This document shows, piece by piece, positions 49,635-58,281 of a DNA stretch of 64,000 bases. Below the pieces are notes generated by a model that was given only the letters and a program-made list of their open reading frames with translations, had not been told where the DNA came from and did not search any database. The stretch is from assembly GCA_015060065.1 (NCBI GenBank), contig SUZF01000006.1, positions 30,207 to 94,206 on the forward strand. Reading direction: 5' to 3'. Source of the stretch: Rikenellaceae bacterium (GTDB lineage: Bacteria; Bacteroidota; Bacteroidia; Bacteroidales; Rikenellaceae). The translations under genes were made by a program, and so were the position numbers. Each line of letters starts with the position of its first letter. Position 1 is the first letter of the stretch.

Positions 49635-50516
49635 CTAACCTCTTTTCTCGGCAAGTTTCAGAAGATAGGTTCCATACTGGTTTTTAACCATCGGAGCCGC
49701 CACCTCACGCAACTTCTCTGCGGAAATCCACCCCTGCTCGAAGGCTATACCCTCCAAGCAGGCAATCTTCACTCCCTGACGCTTCTCGATGACCTCGACA
49801 AATATCGAAGCCTCCGCCAACGACTCGAAAGTCCCCGTATCGAGCCACGCAAAGCCCTCTTCAAGACGCTGAACGTGCAACCTTCCCTCGTTAAGAAAGT
49901 GCTGATTGACATCCGAAATCTCCAACTCTCCACGCGCGGAGGGCGTAATTCCTTTTGCAACCTCGACGACATCGTTAGGGAAGAAGTAAAGCCCCACCAC
50001 CGCATAGTCCGACTTGGGCTGTGCCGGCTTCTCCTCGATGGCGAGACACCTGCCCTCGCTGTCGAACTCTGCCACGCCATAACGCTCCGGATCATCCACG
50101 CGATAGCCGAATACCGTCGCCACACCTTCTCTCTCGGCTCGCGATACCGCCTCGGAGAGTCGTCTGTCTAAACCGGCACCATGGAAGATGTTGTCGCCCA
50201 AGACCAAACATACCGAATCATCTCCGATAAACTCCTCGCCAATGATAAAAGCCTGCGCCAATCCGTCGGGCGAGGGTTGCACGGCATACTTAAACCTCAC
50301 ACCGAAAGCCGAGCCGTCGCCAAGCAGTCGCTGAAAGAGGGGTAGGTCTTCGGGAGTCGAGATGATGAGGATTTCGCGTATCCCCGCCATCATCAGCACC
50401 GAAATCGGATAATAGACCATCGGTTTGTCGTGTATGGGCAAGAGTTGCTTGCTCACTCCCTTCGTTATGGGATAGAGTCGTGTGCCGCTGCCTCCTGCCA
50501 GAACAATGCCTTTCAT
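49635..50516 (-). CDS. rfbA: Glucose-1-phosphate thymidylyltransferase
   Basis: Start at [46 protein letters not shown]. Confidence 0.96.
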   Translation of the reverse strand: MKGIVLAGGSGTRLYPITKGVSKQLLPIHDKPMVYYPISVLMMAGIREILIISTPEDLPLFQRLLGDGSAFGVRFKYAVQPSPDGLAQAFIIGEEFIGDDSVCLVLGDNIFHGAGLDRRLSEAVSRAEREGVATVFGYRVDDPERYGVAEFDSEGRCLAIEEKPAQPKSDYAVVGLYFFPNDVVEVAKGITPSARGELEISDVNQHFLNEGRLHVQRLEEGFAWLDTGTFESLAEASIFVEVIEKRQGVKIACLEGIAFEQGWISAEKLREVAAPMVKNQYGTYLLKLAEKRG

Positions 50517-50589
50517 ATCGAGTAATGTCAATGTTTATTTTCTAAACCGCTAATGTAGTCAAAATATTGCGGAACGCCAAACTTAATGT

Positions 50590-50990
50590 GGTTTTTTGTG
50601 AATTTTGTGTTTTTTGGGGAGGGCTGGAACGCCGAGGAGAATGGGGAAAATGAGGAGAATGAGGAGAATGGGGATAGTGGGGATAGTGGGGGCGCGGTCT
50701 GCGACCGCTTATGGGGAATTGATAATTGATAATTGACAATTGATAATTGACAATTGATAATTGATAATTAAGCGGCTGATGGCTAATTTAGTAGAGTATA
50801 GAGAGTTTAAGGAGTTGGGGGTCGATTCCCTAAATTCCCCAGTGTCCCCAGTGTCCCCAGTTTCCCCAGTGTCCCCATAAGCGACCTTGGTCGCGCTCCC
50901 CATATCCCCCATAAGCGGTCGCAGACCGCGTCCCCAGCGTCCCCAGTTTCCCCATAAGCAATCTTTGATTGCGCCCCCATTCTCCCTATT
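50590..50990. repeat. REP-like hairpin cluster A (family 1, 4 hairpins)
   Basis: Hairpin cores: 50688-50715 (-, GCGGTC/GACCGC), 50873-50901 (+, GCGACC/GGTCGC), 50907-50935 (+, GCGGTC/GACCGC), 50950-50978 (+, GCAATC/GATTGC), embedded in CCCCAGTGT/GGGGAGAAT minisatellite. Confidence 0.85.
50716..50772. repeat. AT-rich minisatellite
   Basis: Tandem (G)AATTGATAATTGACAATTGATAATT units. Confidence 0.75.
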
Positions 50991-51016
50991 CTCCCCATCC
51001 TCTCTTATAGCCATTG

Positions 51017-51061
51017 ACCCCTCCGGTCTTCGACCACCTCCCCTAAAACAGGGGAGGAGTT
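51017..51061 (-). repeat. Dispersed hairpin repeat family 2, copy 2
   Basis: On -: AACTCCTCCCCTGTTTTAGGGGAGGTGGTCGAAGACCGGAGGGGT. Confidence 0.75.
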
Positions 51062-51258
51062 TTTACCCTTCCCCCAAAAGCCAATTGGCTAACATCCAAT
51101 AAAAAAAAACGGGGCAGTAGAGTAGAAAAATTTTGATAATTCAAAAAAAAATCCTACCTTTCGGGCTGAAATAGAGATAAACAGAGTTTTTTGCAAACCA
51201 ATTTATTCGATTTTCGACAATACTTTTTACTTTAATATTTCACTTAAATTTCAACACT

Positions 51259-53169
51259 ATGAAAAAATTCAGACTTTTGCTGATGATGTTGTTGGCTGCT
51301 GCTGTATCGTTCACAGCCTGCAACAATGGCGGTGAGGAAGTTACTCCCACCGATCCGAATGATCCTACCGTTGTCGTAACTCTTGACGAGGAGGAACTCT
51401 ATCCCGACGCATTTATGGCGAAGGTGGTTACCACCAATGCCGAGAAGGCTGCTTGGACGGTTGTTGCTCACGATGAGCCTGTTGTTGTTGCCAATGTTTT
51501 GGCAGAGGGTGTTCAGATTCCCGCAGGCGAACTTAACAATGCCGAGGTTCCCGCATTGGTTCTCGCCGAGGATTTGACGCCCGCTACTGCTTATGACCTC
51601 TACGTTGCTGTTGAGGGTAATGGCAAGCAGGTATTGAGCGCACCTCTCTGCGTTACCACTGCCGAGGCAGAGGCTCTTGGCTCGGTTGTCGAGTTCTATG
51701 TTGATAACTCTATGGGCGGAGGTAACGTAACCGTTGGAGGTATGTCGATGATGGATTATGGCAGTAAACCCGGTCAATACATCATGATCGATGCCTATGG
51801 AGAAGATGGTGAGACCCTTGAATATTCTGCCAAGTTGATAATGTTTGACTATGATTATGCGGACTTTGGATGCACGAGTTATTCGTATCTGACTGGTCAC
51901 CACTATCCCGTTGTTGCAGGAAGCCTTGATATGGGTCCGCTCCCGACTACAAGTGCATTGATGGCAGATCCGGGTTATACCAACTTTACCGTTAAGGGCA
52001 AGACTTATTTCCCCGTAGTTCCCACAGCCGAGGCTGATGCAGAGGGTAATCCTTACGGCGTTACCGTGACAACCATGGTTCCTTATGGTCAGGATTTGAA
52101 TATGCTCGAATTCAACCTGCCGGTTATCGATGAAGATAATAACGAGTATGTTCTCGTTGGTTCATATATAGGTCCTGTGGGCTATCAGTTGTCGAAACCG
52201 AAATATCCGTTTGACCTCGAAGAGTGGGGCTATACCGAGTACGTGGCAACACAGGAGGGTAGCATCATCACTCTTACATGCGATACTTACCAGGGTAAGT
52301 TTGAGATGGCATTCGATATCTCGCACAATGATAACGTATTTGCAGCCGAGGCTGATGCAGAGCAAGGTGTTACTTATATTGCCGGCGAGGATTGCAACTG
52401 GTCTGGTTACTACTTTATACCCGGATTGGACGAGGCTACTTATTACTTCAATGAGGGTAGCCGTATTGCACTGTTCAAGACCGAGACAGAAGGTGAGTAT
52501 CGTATCTCTGTGGGTCGTACCTTGGAGGGTACTGGCTCTTCTTGGACTATGTCGTCAGAGTCTTCGTCCTATGATTATGAGGTGCCTCTTGGTGACTACA
52601 CTATCAAAGTAACCGGACTGGGGGGGGGCTCTGATACTCCCGCAACAGAGGCTTACTCGCTTATCAGCACCGTAGAGAATCTTACCGCAGGTACCTATTA
52701 TATGGCTGCGTATGCGGCTGCTAAGAACGACGGAACTTCGTTGGAGCCTTATGTATATCAAGTGTTTAGTGGCAATGCTGGTACTAGTAGCGGTAAAACA
52801 GATCTTTATACTTCGGGCTATGAGTATGCTAATGGCGATTTGACTCTTGACCCTTCTAGCTCCAACTATCCCGCAGTCGATGTGGTGCTCGAAGCAGTTG
52901 AAGGTCAGGCTAACCAATACTATGTGAAGAATACCAAAGATAACAAATATCTTGCATCGTCTTCGACTGCTAATCGACAGTTGGCATTGCAAGACGAGCC
53001 GTTTGCTTGGACCGTATCTAACCACGCTAATGGAGGTGTAGCTTTGGTAGGCGGAGGCGTAATGTGCGGATCTGCAAGCGCTTCTTCAAAGTTTATTCGT
53101 TCATATGTAAATGATGAGAATAATGTTGCTAATGTTAAGTTCGGTCTGTACTTCTTCAAGAAGAACTAA
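51259..53169 (+). CDS. Hypothetical surface lipoprotein with internal poly-G tract
   Basis: 636 aa; lipobox SFTAC; Fn3-like LTPATAYDLYVAVEGNGKQV; G9 tract at 52620-52628 encodes the GLGGGS linker. Confidence 0.75.
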   Translation: MKKFRLLLMMLLAAAVSFTACNNGGEEVTPTDPNDPTVVVTLDEEELYPDAFMAKVVTTNAEKAAWTVVAHDEPVVVANVLAEGVQIPAGELNNAEVPALVLAEDLTPATAYDLYVAVEGNGKQVLSAPLCVTTAEAEALGSVVEFYVDNSMGGGNVTVGGMSMMDYGSKPGQYIMIDAYGEDGETLEYSAKLIMFDYDYADFGCTSYSYLTGHHYPVVAGSLDMGPLPTTSALMADPGYTNFTVKGKTYFPVVPTAEADAEGNPYGVTVTTMVPYGQDLNMLEFNLPVIDEDNNEYVLVGSYIGPVGYQLSKPKYPFDLEEWGYTEYVATQEGSIITLTCDTYQGKFEMAFDISHNDNVFAAEADAEQGVTYIAGEDCNWSGYYFIPGLDEATYYFNEGSRIALFKTETEGEYRISVGRTLEGTGSSWTMSSESSSYDYEVPLGDYTIKVTGLGGGSDTPATEAYSLISTVENLTAGTYYMAAYAAAKNDGTSLEPYVYQVFSGNAGTSSGKTDLYTSGYEYANGDLTLDPSSSNYPAVDVVLEAVEGQANQYYVKNTKDNKYLASSSTANRQLALQDEPFAWTVSNHANGGVALVGGGVMCGSASASSKFIRSYVNDENNVANVKFGLYFFKKN

Positions 53170-53194
53170 TCGAATCTTGATTTAGCGATTTTTT

Positions 53195-53226
53195 GGCGCA
53201 GACTTTTCGGTCTGCGCCTTTTTTTT
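53195..53226 (+). terminator. Intrinsic terminator
   Basis: GGCGCAGAC-ttttcg-GTCTGCGCC followed by T8. Confidence 0.88.
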
Positions 53227-53370
53227 GGCAGATGGGTTGGATGGGTTGGATGGAGATTGTGGGGGCGCGGTCTGCGACCGCTTATGGGAAGAGTGGGGAG
53301 CGCGACCAAGGTCGCTTATGGGGATTTTTTTGAGCATAGTCATTCTCCCCAATATTCCTAGCGTCCCCGG
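53225..53370. repeat. REP-like hairpin cluster B (family 1, 2 hairpins)
   Basis: 53261-53288 (-, GCGGTC/GACCGC) and 53295-53323 (-, GCGACC/GGTCGC); starts with GATGGGTTG repeats. Confidence 0.85.
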
Positions 53371-53378
53371 TCTAAAAA

Positions 53379-53927
53379 CTAATGCTTATTGCGAAAATCA
53401 AGGCGTGCCTTGGTAAGACTCTCACGAAAACCGCCATTCTTGACGAAGATATTATACTGATATTGGATATATCGAGAAAGCAACATATCTGCTTGATGTA
53501 TCAATACAATCGCCATATTGGATATTACCTCGTCACTACGGCTCTGCGCAAGGGCAAGGAAATATTCACTATCATCGTGTTCCCGACCAAGTTTGCGCAT
53601 TGCTTTAACCTCGGCAGAGTCATTTGCCCACATCCGCAAATTGCGCACTCGCAGATAGTCTTCGTAATCAGCCAGTAACTCGTGTAAACTCGCTCGTGCC
53701 ACATTCAATAGTTTTAGAAGCGTTTCGGAAGAGGTTGCGGCAGCTTCGGTTGCCTCGATGATATTCTGCTTACCCGACCGTGCGGCTTGTACCATTTGGT
53801 CTATGGTACGGTCACCGCGTTTGAGATATTTCTCACAAAAATAGTATGTAATGTCGTAGATTATCTCGGCCTTGCGATAAGCAATCAATGAGCGATAACC
53901 ACCGGTGTATGAAACCAAATCTTTCAT
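53379..53927 (-). CDS. Four helix bundle protein (23S rRNA IVS/S23-like) with suffix domain
   Basis: Start at MKDLVSYTGGYRSLIAYRKAEIIYDITYYFCEKYLKRGDRTIDQMVQAARSGKQNIIEATEA; C-terminal FVKNGGFRESLTKARLDFRNK. Confidence 0.85.
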   Translation of the reverse strand: MKDLVSYTGGYRSLIAYRKAEIIYDITYYFCEKYLKRGDRTIDQMVQAARSGKQNIIEATEAAATSSETLLKLLNVARASLHELLADYEDYLRVRNLRMWANDSAEVKAMRKLGREHDDSEYFLALAQSRSDEVISNMAIVLIHQADMLLSRYIQYQYNIFVKNGGFRESLTKARLDFRNKH

Positions 53928-53969
53928 ATTAGCAAATTTAGCACAAAATTTCTCATTACACAACTTTGG

Positions 53970-54237
53970 GAGAAGTTTTTTGGGTGAATTTTATGGGTTT
54001 TGGGGAGAATGGGGAGAATGGGGGCGCAATCAGAGATTGCTTATGGGGGATATGGGGAGCGCTCCCTGTGGGAGCTTATGGGGATTTTGTTAAAAATGGT
54101 CATTTTCCCCAATGTCCCCAATGTCCCCAGTCTCCCCAGTTTCCCCAGTTTCCCCAGTCTTCCCCATAAGCGGTCGCAGACCGCGTCCCCACTATCCCCA
54201 TTCTCCCCACTATCCCCATTCTCCCTAACCGCCACCT
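53970..54237. repeat. REP-like hairpin cluster C (family 1, 3 hairpins)
   Basis: 54020-54048 (-, GCAATC/GATTGC), 54054-54083 (-, GCTCCC/GGGAGC), 54162-54190 (+, GCGGTC/GACCGC). Confidence 0.85.
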
Positions 54238-54243
54238 GCCCAC

Positions 54244-54275
54244 AAAAAAAAGGAGTCTTCTTGCGAAAACTCCTT
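54244..54275 (-). terminator. Terminator downstream of fabG
   Basis: AAGGAGT-cttcttgcgaaa-ACTCCTT with a T-run on -. Confidence 0.6.
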
Positions 54276-54296
54276 CGATTTTGAATGTTGGAGGTT

Positions 54297-55043
54297 TTAG
54301 CAGTTCATACCGCCACAGCAGTTGATGACCTGACCACTCACATACGATGCAAGGTCGCTGGCGAGGAATAATGCCACCTTGGCAACCTCCTCTGTTGTGC
54401 CACCGCGACGCAACGGAATCTTCGTATTCCACTCCTCGCGCACGCTTTCGGGGAGTTTGTCCGTCATCTCGGTAATGATAAAGCCCGGAGCGATGCAGTT
54501 GGCACGGATGCCGCGTGAGCCCATCTCCTTGGCGATAGATTTTGCCAGACCAATCATGCCGGCCTTCGATGCCGAGTAGTTGCACTGACCTGCATTGCCA
54601 CTCACGCCAACAACCGACGATATGTTGATAATCGAGCCTCCGCGCTGACGTGCCATTGAGGGTACGCAGGCGTGGATAAAGTTGAATGCCGATTTGAGAT
54701 TGACGGTAAGCACCGCATCCCACTGCTCCTCGCTCATACGCATCATAAGACCATCCTTCGTGATACCGGCATTATTGACCAGTACGTCAATCTTGCCGAA
54801 GTCAGCCAAAATCTGCTCAACAACAGCGTGTGTCTGCGCAAAATCGGCAGCATTGGATGCGTAGCCTTTGCACTTAACACCGAGTGCTGCAATCTCTGCC
54901 TCGGTGGTCTCCATAACCTCATTGCGATTCAAATCCGTGAAAGCGATGTCGGCTCCATTCTTTGCCAATTCGAGGGCAATGGCCTTGCCTATACCTCGTG
55001 CCGCACCCGTTACGAGTGCAACCTTATTTTCCAAAAGTTTCAT
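54297..55043 (-). CDS. fabG: 3-oxoacyl-[acyl-carrier-protein] reductase
   Basis: 248 aa; VTGAARGIGKAIALELAKNGADI, NNAGITKDGLMMRM, YSASKAGMIGLAKSIAKE. Confidence 0.93.
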   Translation of the reverse strand: MKLLENKVALVTGAARGIGKAIALELAKNGADIAFTDLNRNEVMETTEAEIAALGVKCKGYASNAADFAQTHAVVEQILADFGKIDVLVNNAGITKDGLMMRMSEEQWDAVLTVNLKSAFNFIHACVPSMARQRGGSIINISSVVGVSGNAGQCNYSASKAGMIGLAKSIAKEMGSRGIRANCIAPGFIITEMTDKLPESVREEWNTKIPLRRGGTTEEVAKVALFLASDLASYVSGQVINCCGGMNC

Positions 55044-55126
55044 ACTGATAGTTGTTATTTAACAGCCCAAAGATAAAAAAATTCATTGAAAGTATGTATA
55101 TTTGCAACCTGAAATTTATCGAAACA

Positions 55127-56104
55127 ATGGGTAAAGAAGTCTCAAAATACCTTTTTCGTTTGGACTTTATGGTCTCGTCGGTACTGTTTATTGCCGTCTT
55201 CTCCATATTGTTTATGGCGATTTATACCCCTTTTTCGATGGCGGCTTGGTTTGATGTGACCGAAGAGCATTCGATGATTGTTACCATCGCTTTCTATATT
55301 GTTGCGGTTGCGACTATGCTAATCAGTAAAATTGCTATGCGTTGGATGCAGCGCAAAGTATGTATATCAACACCCATATATCTATTATGGTTGCTGGTCG
55401 AGGCAGTTGTGATTGCGTGGCTCTATATCGGTTTTACGCGCGTGATTATGCCGGAGACGATATGTACTCCTGAATATACACTGCGTGTATTCTGTTGTGT
55501 GGTGGCGATTCTTGCCATACCTTATACAATAGTGTCACTATATGCCGCCTATCGCTCACAGAAGGAGGAGAATGAGATTATCCGCTACCGCGAGCGACTG
55601 CTCGGTAGTAATGAAACGTCATCGAATCTAATAAACCTCTCGGATGAGAATGGGGTAGTGAAACTTACCATCGATATCGATTCGCTCTACTATATGGAGT
55701 CGCAGGATAACTATGTTAAGATTTACTACGAGAACGACGGCTCACTTCATAGTTATATGTTGCGCAGTCGCACCAAGAGTATCGAGACCTCGCTGGCAAA
55801 TACCACAATGTTGCGTTGCCATCGCTCGTATATTATCAATACAGCGAAGATTAACATCGTGCGTAACGACAAGTCCAATCCGGTTGTTATTCTAAAACAC
55901 CCCGATATCAAGCCAATTCCCGTATCGAAGAGTTACTACGACCGCCTCATTTCGCTGGTGAATGCTTCGCAACCGGGTGATGCAGGTATTGAGGCTGTCG
56001 CCGAGCAGATGTCTGCAGAAAAGGGTCGTGATGCCGTGTCGATGAGCAATGAATTGCTCGATGATTTGAAAGCGTTGATAAATAAGTATTTCAAGCAGAA
56101 ATAG
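55127..56104 (+). CDS. LytTR-family DNA-binding membrane protein
   Basis: Start at MGKEVSKYLFRLDFM; N-terminal TM segments; LYYMESQDNYVKIYYENDG...MLRCHRSYIINTAKI (LytTR). Confidence 0.88.
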   Translation: MGKEVSKYLFRLDFMVSSVLFIAVFSILFMAIYTPFSMAAWFDVTEEHSMIVTIAFYIVAVATMLISKIAMRWMQRKVCISTPIYLLWLLVEAVVIAWLYIGFTRVIMPETICTPEYTLRVFCCVVAILAIPYTIVSLYAAYRSQKEENEIIRYRERLLGSNETSSNLINLSDENGVVKLTIDIDSLYYMESQDNYVKIYYENDGSLHSYMLRSRTKSIETSLANTTMLRCHRSYIINTAKINIVRNDKSNPVVILKHPDIKPIPVSKSYYDRLISLVNASQPGDAGIEAVAEQMSAEKGRDAVSMSNELLDDLKALINKYFKQK

Positions 56105-56131
56105 GTGCGAAAACCGCATCTGGAATACAAT

Positions 56132-56165
56132 AAGGGGCTGTCCTGATAATCTCGGACAGCCCCTT
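56132..56165. terminator. Bidirectional terminator between convergent genes
   Basis: AAGGGGCTGTCC-tgataatct-CGGACAGCCCCTT. Confidence 0.8.
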
Positions 56166-56191
56166 GTTTTGGGTTGAGTGTGTCGTGACTT

Positions 56192-56998
56192 TTACTTCTG
56201 CCACTTGGCGGTGAAGCCTCGCAACCAATTCATCGCAAATCTCGGTAGCAGTAAGCAGAAGGGGATAAATAACCGCATCCACCAGTCGGGAACGATGCAC
56301 TTGCGCTTGCGCCACAATGAGTTCAGACCTCTGCGAGCGCAGAACTTCGGAGTCGAGAGGGCGTGTAATTTTAAGCCAATGCCCTGCCAATGCTTTGTCA
56401 GACCATAGAGGTCGGTTGCAATACCTCCCGGACAGACTGCCGTGACATAGACCTTCTTGTCGCGCATCTCTTTGGCATAGGCAACCGAGAAACTCTTCAA
56501 ATACGCCTTGCTTGCGCTGTAAAGCGACAGACCGGGGAAGGGCATCCAAATCGAGAATGACGACATATTGAGAATATAACCTCCGCCACGCTCCGCCATA
56601 TCATTTCCATAGAGTTGGCAGAGTAGGGTATTGGTTACGTCGTGCAATGTAATCGTTCGCTTGATTCGCTCGGCAGGGGTGTTGGCGATATCGCAGAACG
56701 AGAACATGCCCGCGTTGTTAATCAATACATCGACCTTCATTCCCTCCTGCTCCGTCCATGCGAACAACTCCTCGGCAGCGGTCATCGTTGCCAAGTCCTT
56801 AACATGAACAACGACCTCCACGCCATACCTTTCGCGCAACTCCGCAGCCAATTCTTCGAGTAAAGATTCCGTGCGGCAGACAACGATAAGGTTGTAGCCC
56901 AACGCTGCAAGTTGCTCGGCATACTGACGACCAATGCCGGTCGAGGCACCCGTTACGAGCGCGCGTTTCGAACCCTTTAAGACCTCTCCTCTTCGCAT
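56192..56998 (-). CDS. SDR family oxidoreductase (candidate hydroxysteroid dehydrogenase)
   Basis: 268 aa; VTGASTGIGRQYAEQLAALG, LINNAGMFSF, SLYSASKAYLKSFSVAYAKEM. Confidence 0.85.
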   Translation of the reverse strand: MRRGEVLKGSKRALVTGASTGIGRQYAEQLAALGYNLIVVCRTESLLEELAAELRERYGVEVVVHVKDLATMTAAEELFAWTEQEGMKVDVLINNAGMFSFCDIANTPAERIKRTITLHDVTNTLLCQLYGNDMAERGGGYILNMSSFSIWMPFPGLSLYSASKAYLKSFSVAYAKEMRDKKVYVTAVCPGGIATDLYGLTKHWQGIGLKLHALSTPKFCARRGLNSLWRKRKCIVPDWWMRLFIPFCLLLPRFAMNWLRGFTAKWQK

Positions 56999-57000
56999 TG

Positions 57001-58242
57001 TTATTCAATTTTGGCAAGTTCCTTCCAAACCTTGTCTGGAATAGGCTCTTTGCAGTTATGGCAACACTGCATATCCTTCGAATACATACGGGCAATGCAG
57101 TAGTCGCGGTGGTCGCAACCGGAGCGGGTCGTGATGTCACCCTCCTTCATCTTATTGACAAAGGCGGGGTCGTTGATAAGGCAACGAGCCATCTGTACCA
57201 TCTCGAAACCTGCATCCAGTACCTTCTCGATGCCTTCGCGCGATACGATACCACCTACATAGACGAGCGGACCCGACAGGGCCTCGCGGAACTTCTTGGC
57301 ATTTTCGAGGAAGAAGCACTCCTCGAACTTGTAGTCCGTAATCATCCACTTTCCGAACAAATCGACTACAATCTTCTGCAACCACTCGTTCCAAGTCATG
57401 TAATAACTCATCGTCTTGGTCGGGATACGTCCGCGCATAACCGCCATCGGAGCGCGCGACACGAAACCAGACGAGAGAACAATACCATTTACCCCGAACT
57501 TCTCAATCTCCTTTGCAATCTCGATGCTTTCGGGAATCTGAATACCGCCCTTGAAACCATCCTCCATATTGTGCTTTACAAGTACAGCGGTGTTTGTCTT
57601 GGCAGCAGCCTCCATAACCTCCGTAAGGCACATCTTCATAAAGCGCATACGGTTTTCGAGTGAGCCGCCAAACTCGTCACGACGACGGTTTGTCCAAGGA
57701 GAGAGGAACTGTGAAATCAGATATCCGTGACCTGCATGAATCTCGACACTGTCGAAACCTGCCTCGTGTGCTGTCAGCACAGCCTTGCCGAAGTCCTTTG
57801 CAGTCTCGGCAATCTCCGCCTTTGACATGCGTCGGTGGAACGTGGGCGAGTAGAGGTTAAATCCATTCGATGCCGATACCGGAAAACTTCCTGCTGTGGA
57901 CCAGTGGGTCATATTTCCGCAGTGTCCGAGTTGGATACCTGCGGCAGCACCTTCGGCGTGAATGGCGTCGGTAATATCTTTGAGTTGTGGAACAATCTCG
58001 TCGCGCATCCAGAGTTGTGAGTTGAACGACACTCCGCTACGATTGATTGAGGCGTAGGCGAGAGTGGTCATTCCGACACCACCGCGAGCAACGCTGACGT
58101 GATAATCCTTCAATGCCTGTGTAGGTCCGAAATCCTTACCCATCGACTCGAATGCCGCCGAGCGAATCGTGCGGTTACGAAGAGTTACGGGACCCATTTG
58201 ATATGGGGTAAAAAGTTTCGATTCGTCAAGATTCTGTGCCAT
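57001..58242 (-). CDS. OYE-family NADH:flavin oxidoreductase, single TIM barrel with C-terminal Cys cluster (candidate steroid 5-beta-reductase)
   Basis: 413 aa; LFTPYQMGPVTLRNRTIRSAAFE, GFDSVEIHAGHGYLISQFLSPWTNRRRDEFGGSLENRMRF, CDHRDYCIARMYSKDMQCCHNC. Confidence 0.88.
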   Translation of the reverse strand: MAQNLDESKLFTPYQMGPVTLRNRTIRSAAFESMGKDFGPTQALKDYHVSVARGGVGMTTLAYASINRSGVSFNSQLWMRDEIVPQLKDITDAIHAEGAAAGIQLGHCGNMTHWSTAGSFPVSASNGFNLYSPTFHRRMSKAEIAETAKDFGKAVLTAHEAGFDSVEIHAGHGYLISQFLSPWTNRRRDEFGGSLENRMRFMKMCLTEVMEAAAKTNTAVLVKHNMEDGFKGGIQIPESIEIAKEIEKFGVNGIVLSSGFVSRAPMAVMRGRIPTKTMSYYMTWNEWLQKIVVDLFGKWMITDYKFEECFFLENAKKFREALSGPLVYVGGIVSREGIEKVLDAGFEMVQMARCLINDPAFVNKMKEGDITTRSGCDHRDYCIARMYSKDMQCCHNCKEPIPDKVWKELAKIE

Positions 58243-58281
58243 TGTGTGAAACTTTTGTGGGTTTTAGTTTACTTATGTAGT

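Noticed and set aside
50709-51014. Collagen-like ORF (GETGDTGDTGEF...) and similar ORFs at 50807-50998, 54000-54284, 54041-54235
   Set aside because: These are translations of the CCCCA-type minisatellite and hairpin repeats on either strand; low complexity, no start context, and frames vary between copies.
53379-53927. Four-helix-bundle protein as part of a diversity-generating retroelement
   Set aside because: No reverse transcriptase and no template/variable repeat pair seen nearby; retained only as a possible partner of the hairpin repeats.
50590-54237. Possible CRISPR array
   Set aside because: Copies occur in both orientations, spacing is irregular, intervening sequence is itself repetitive, and no cas genes are present.
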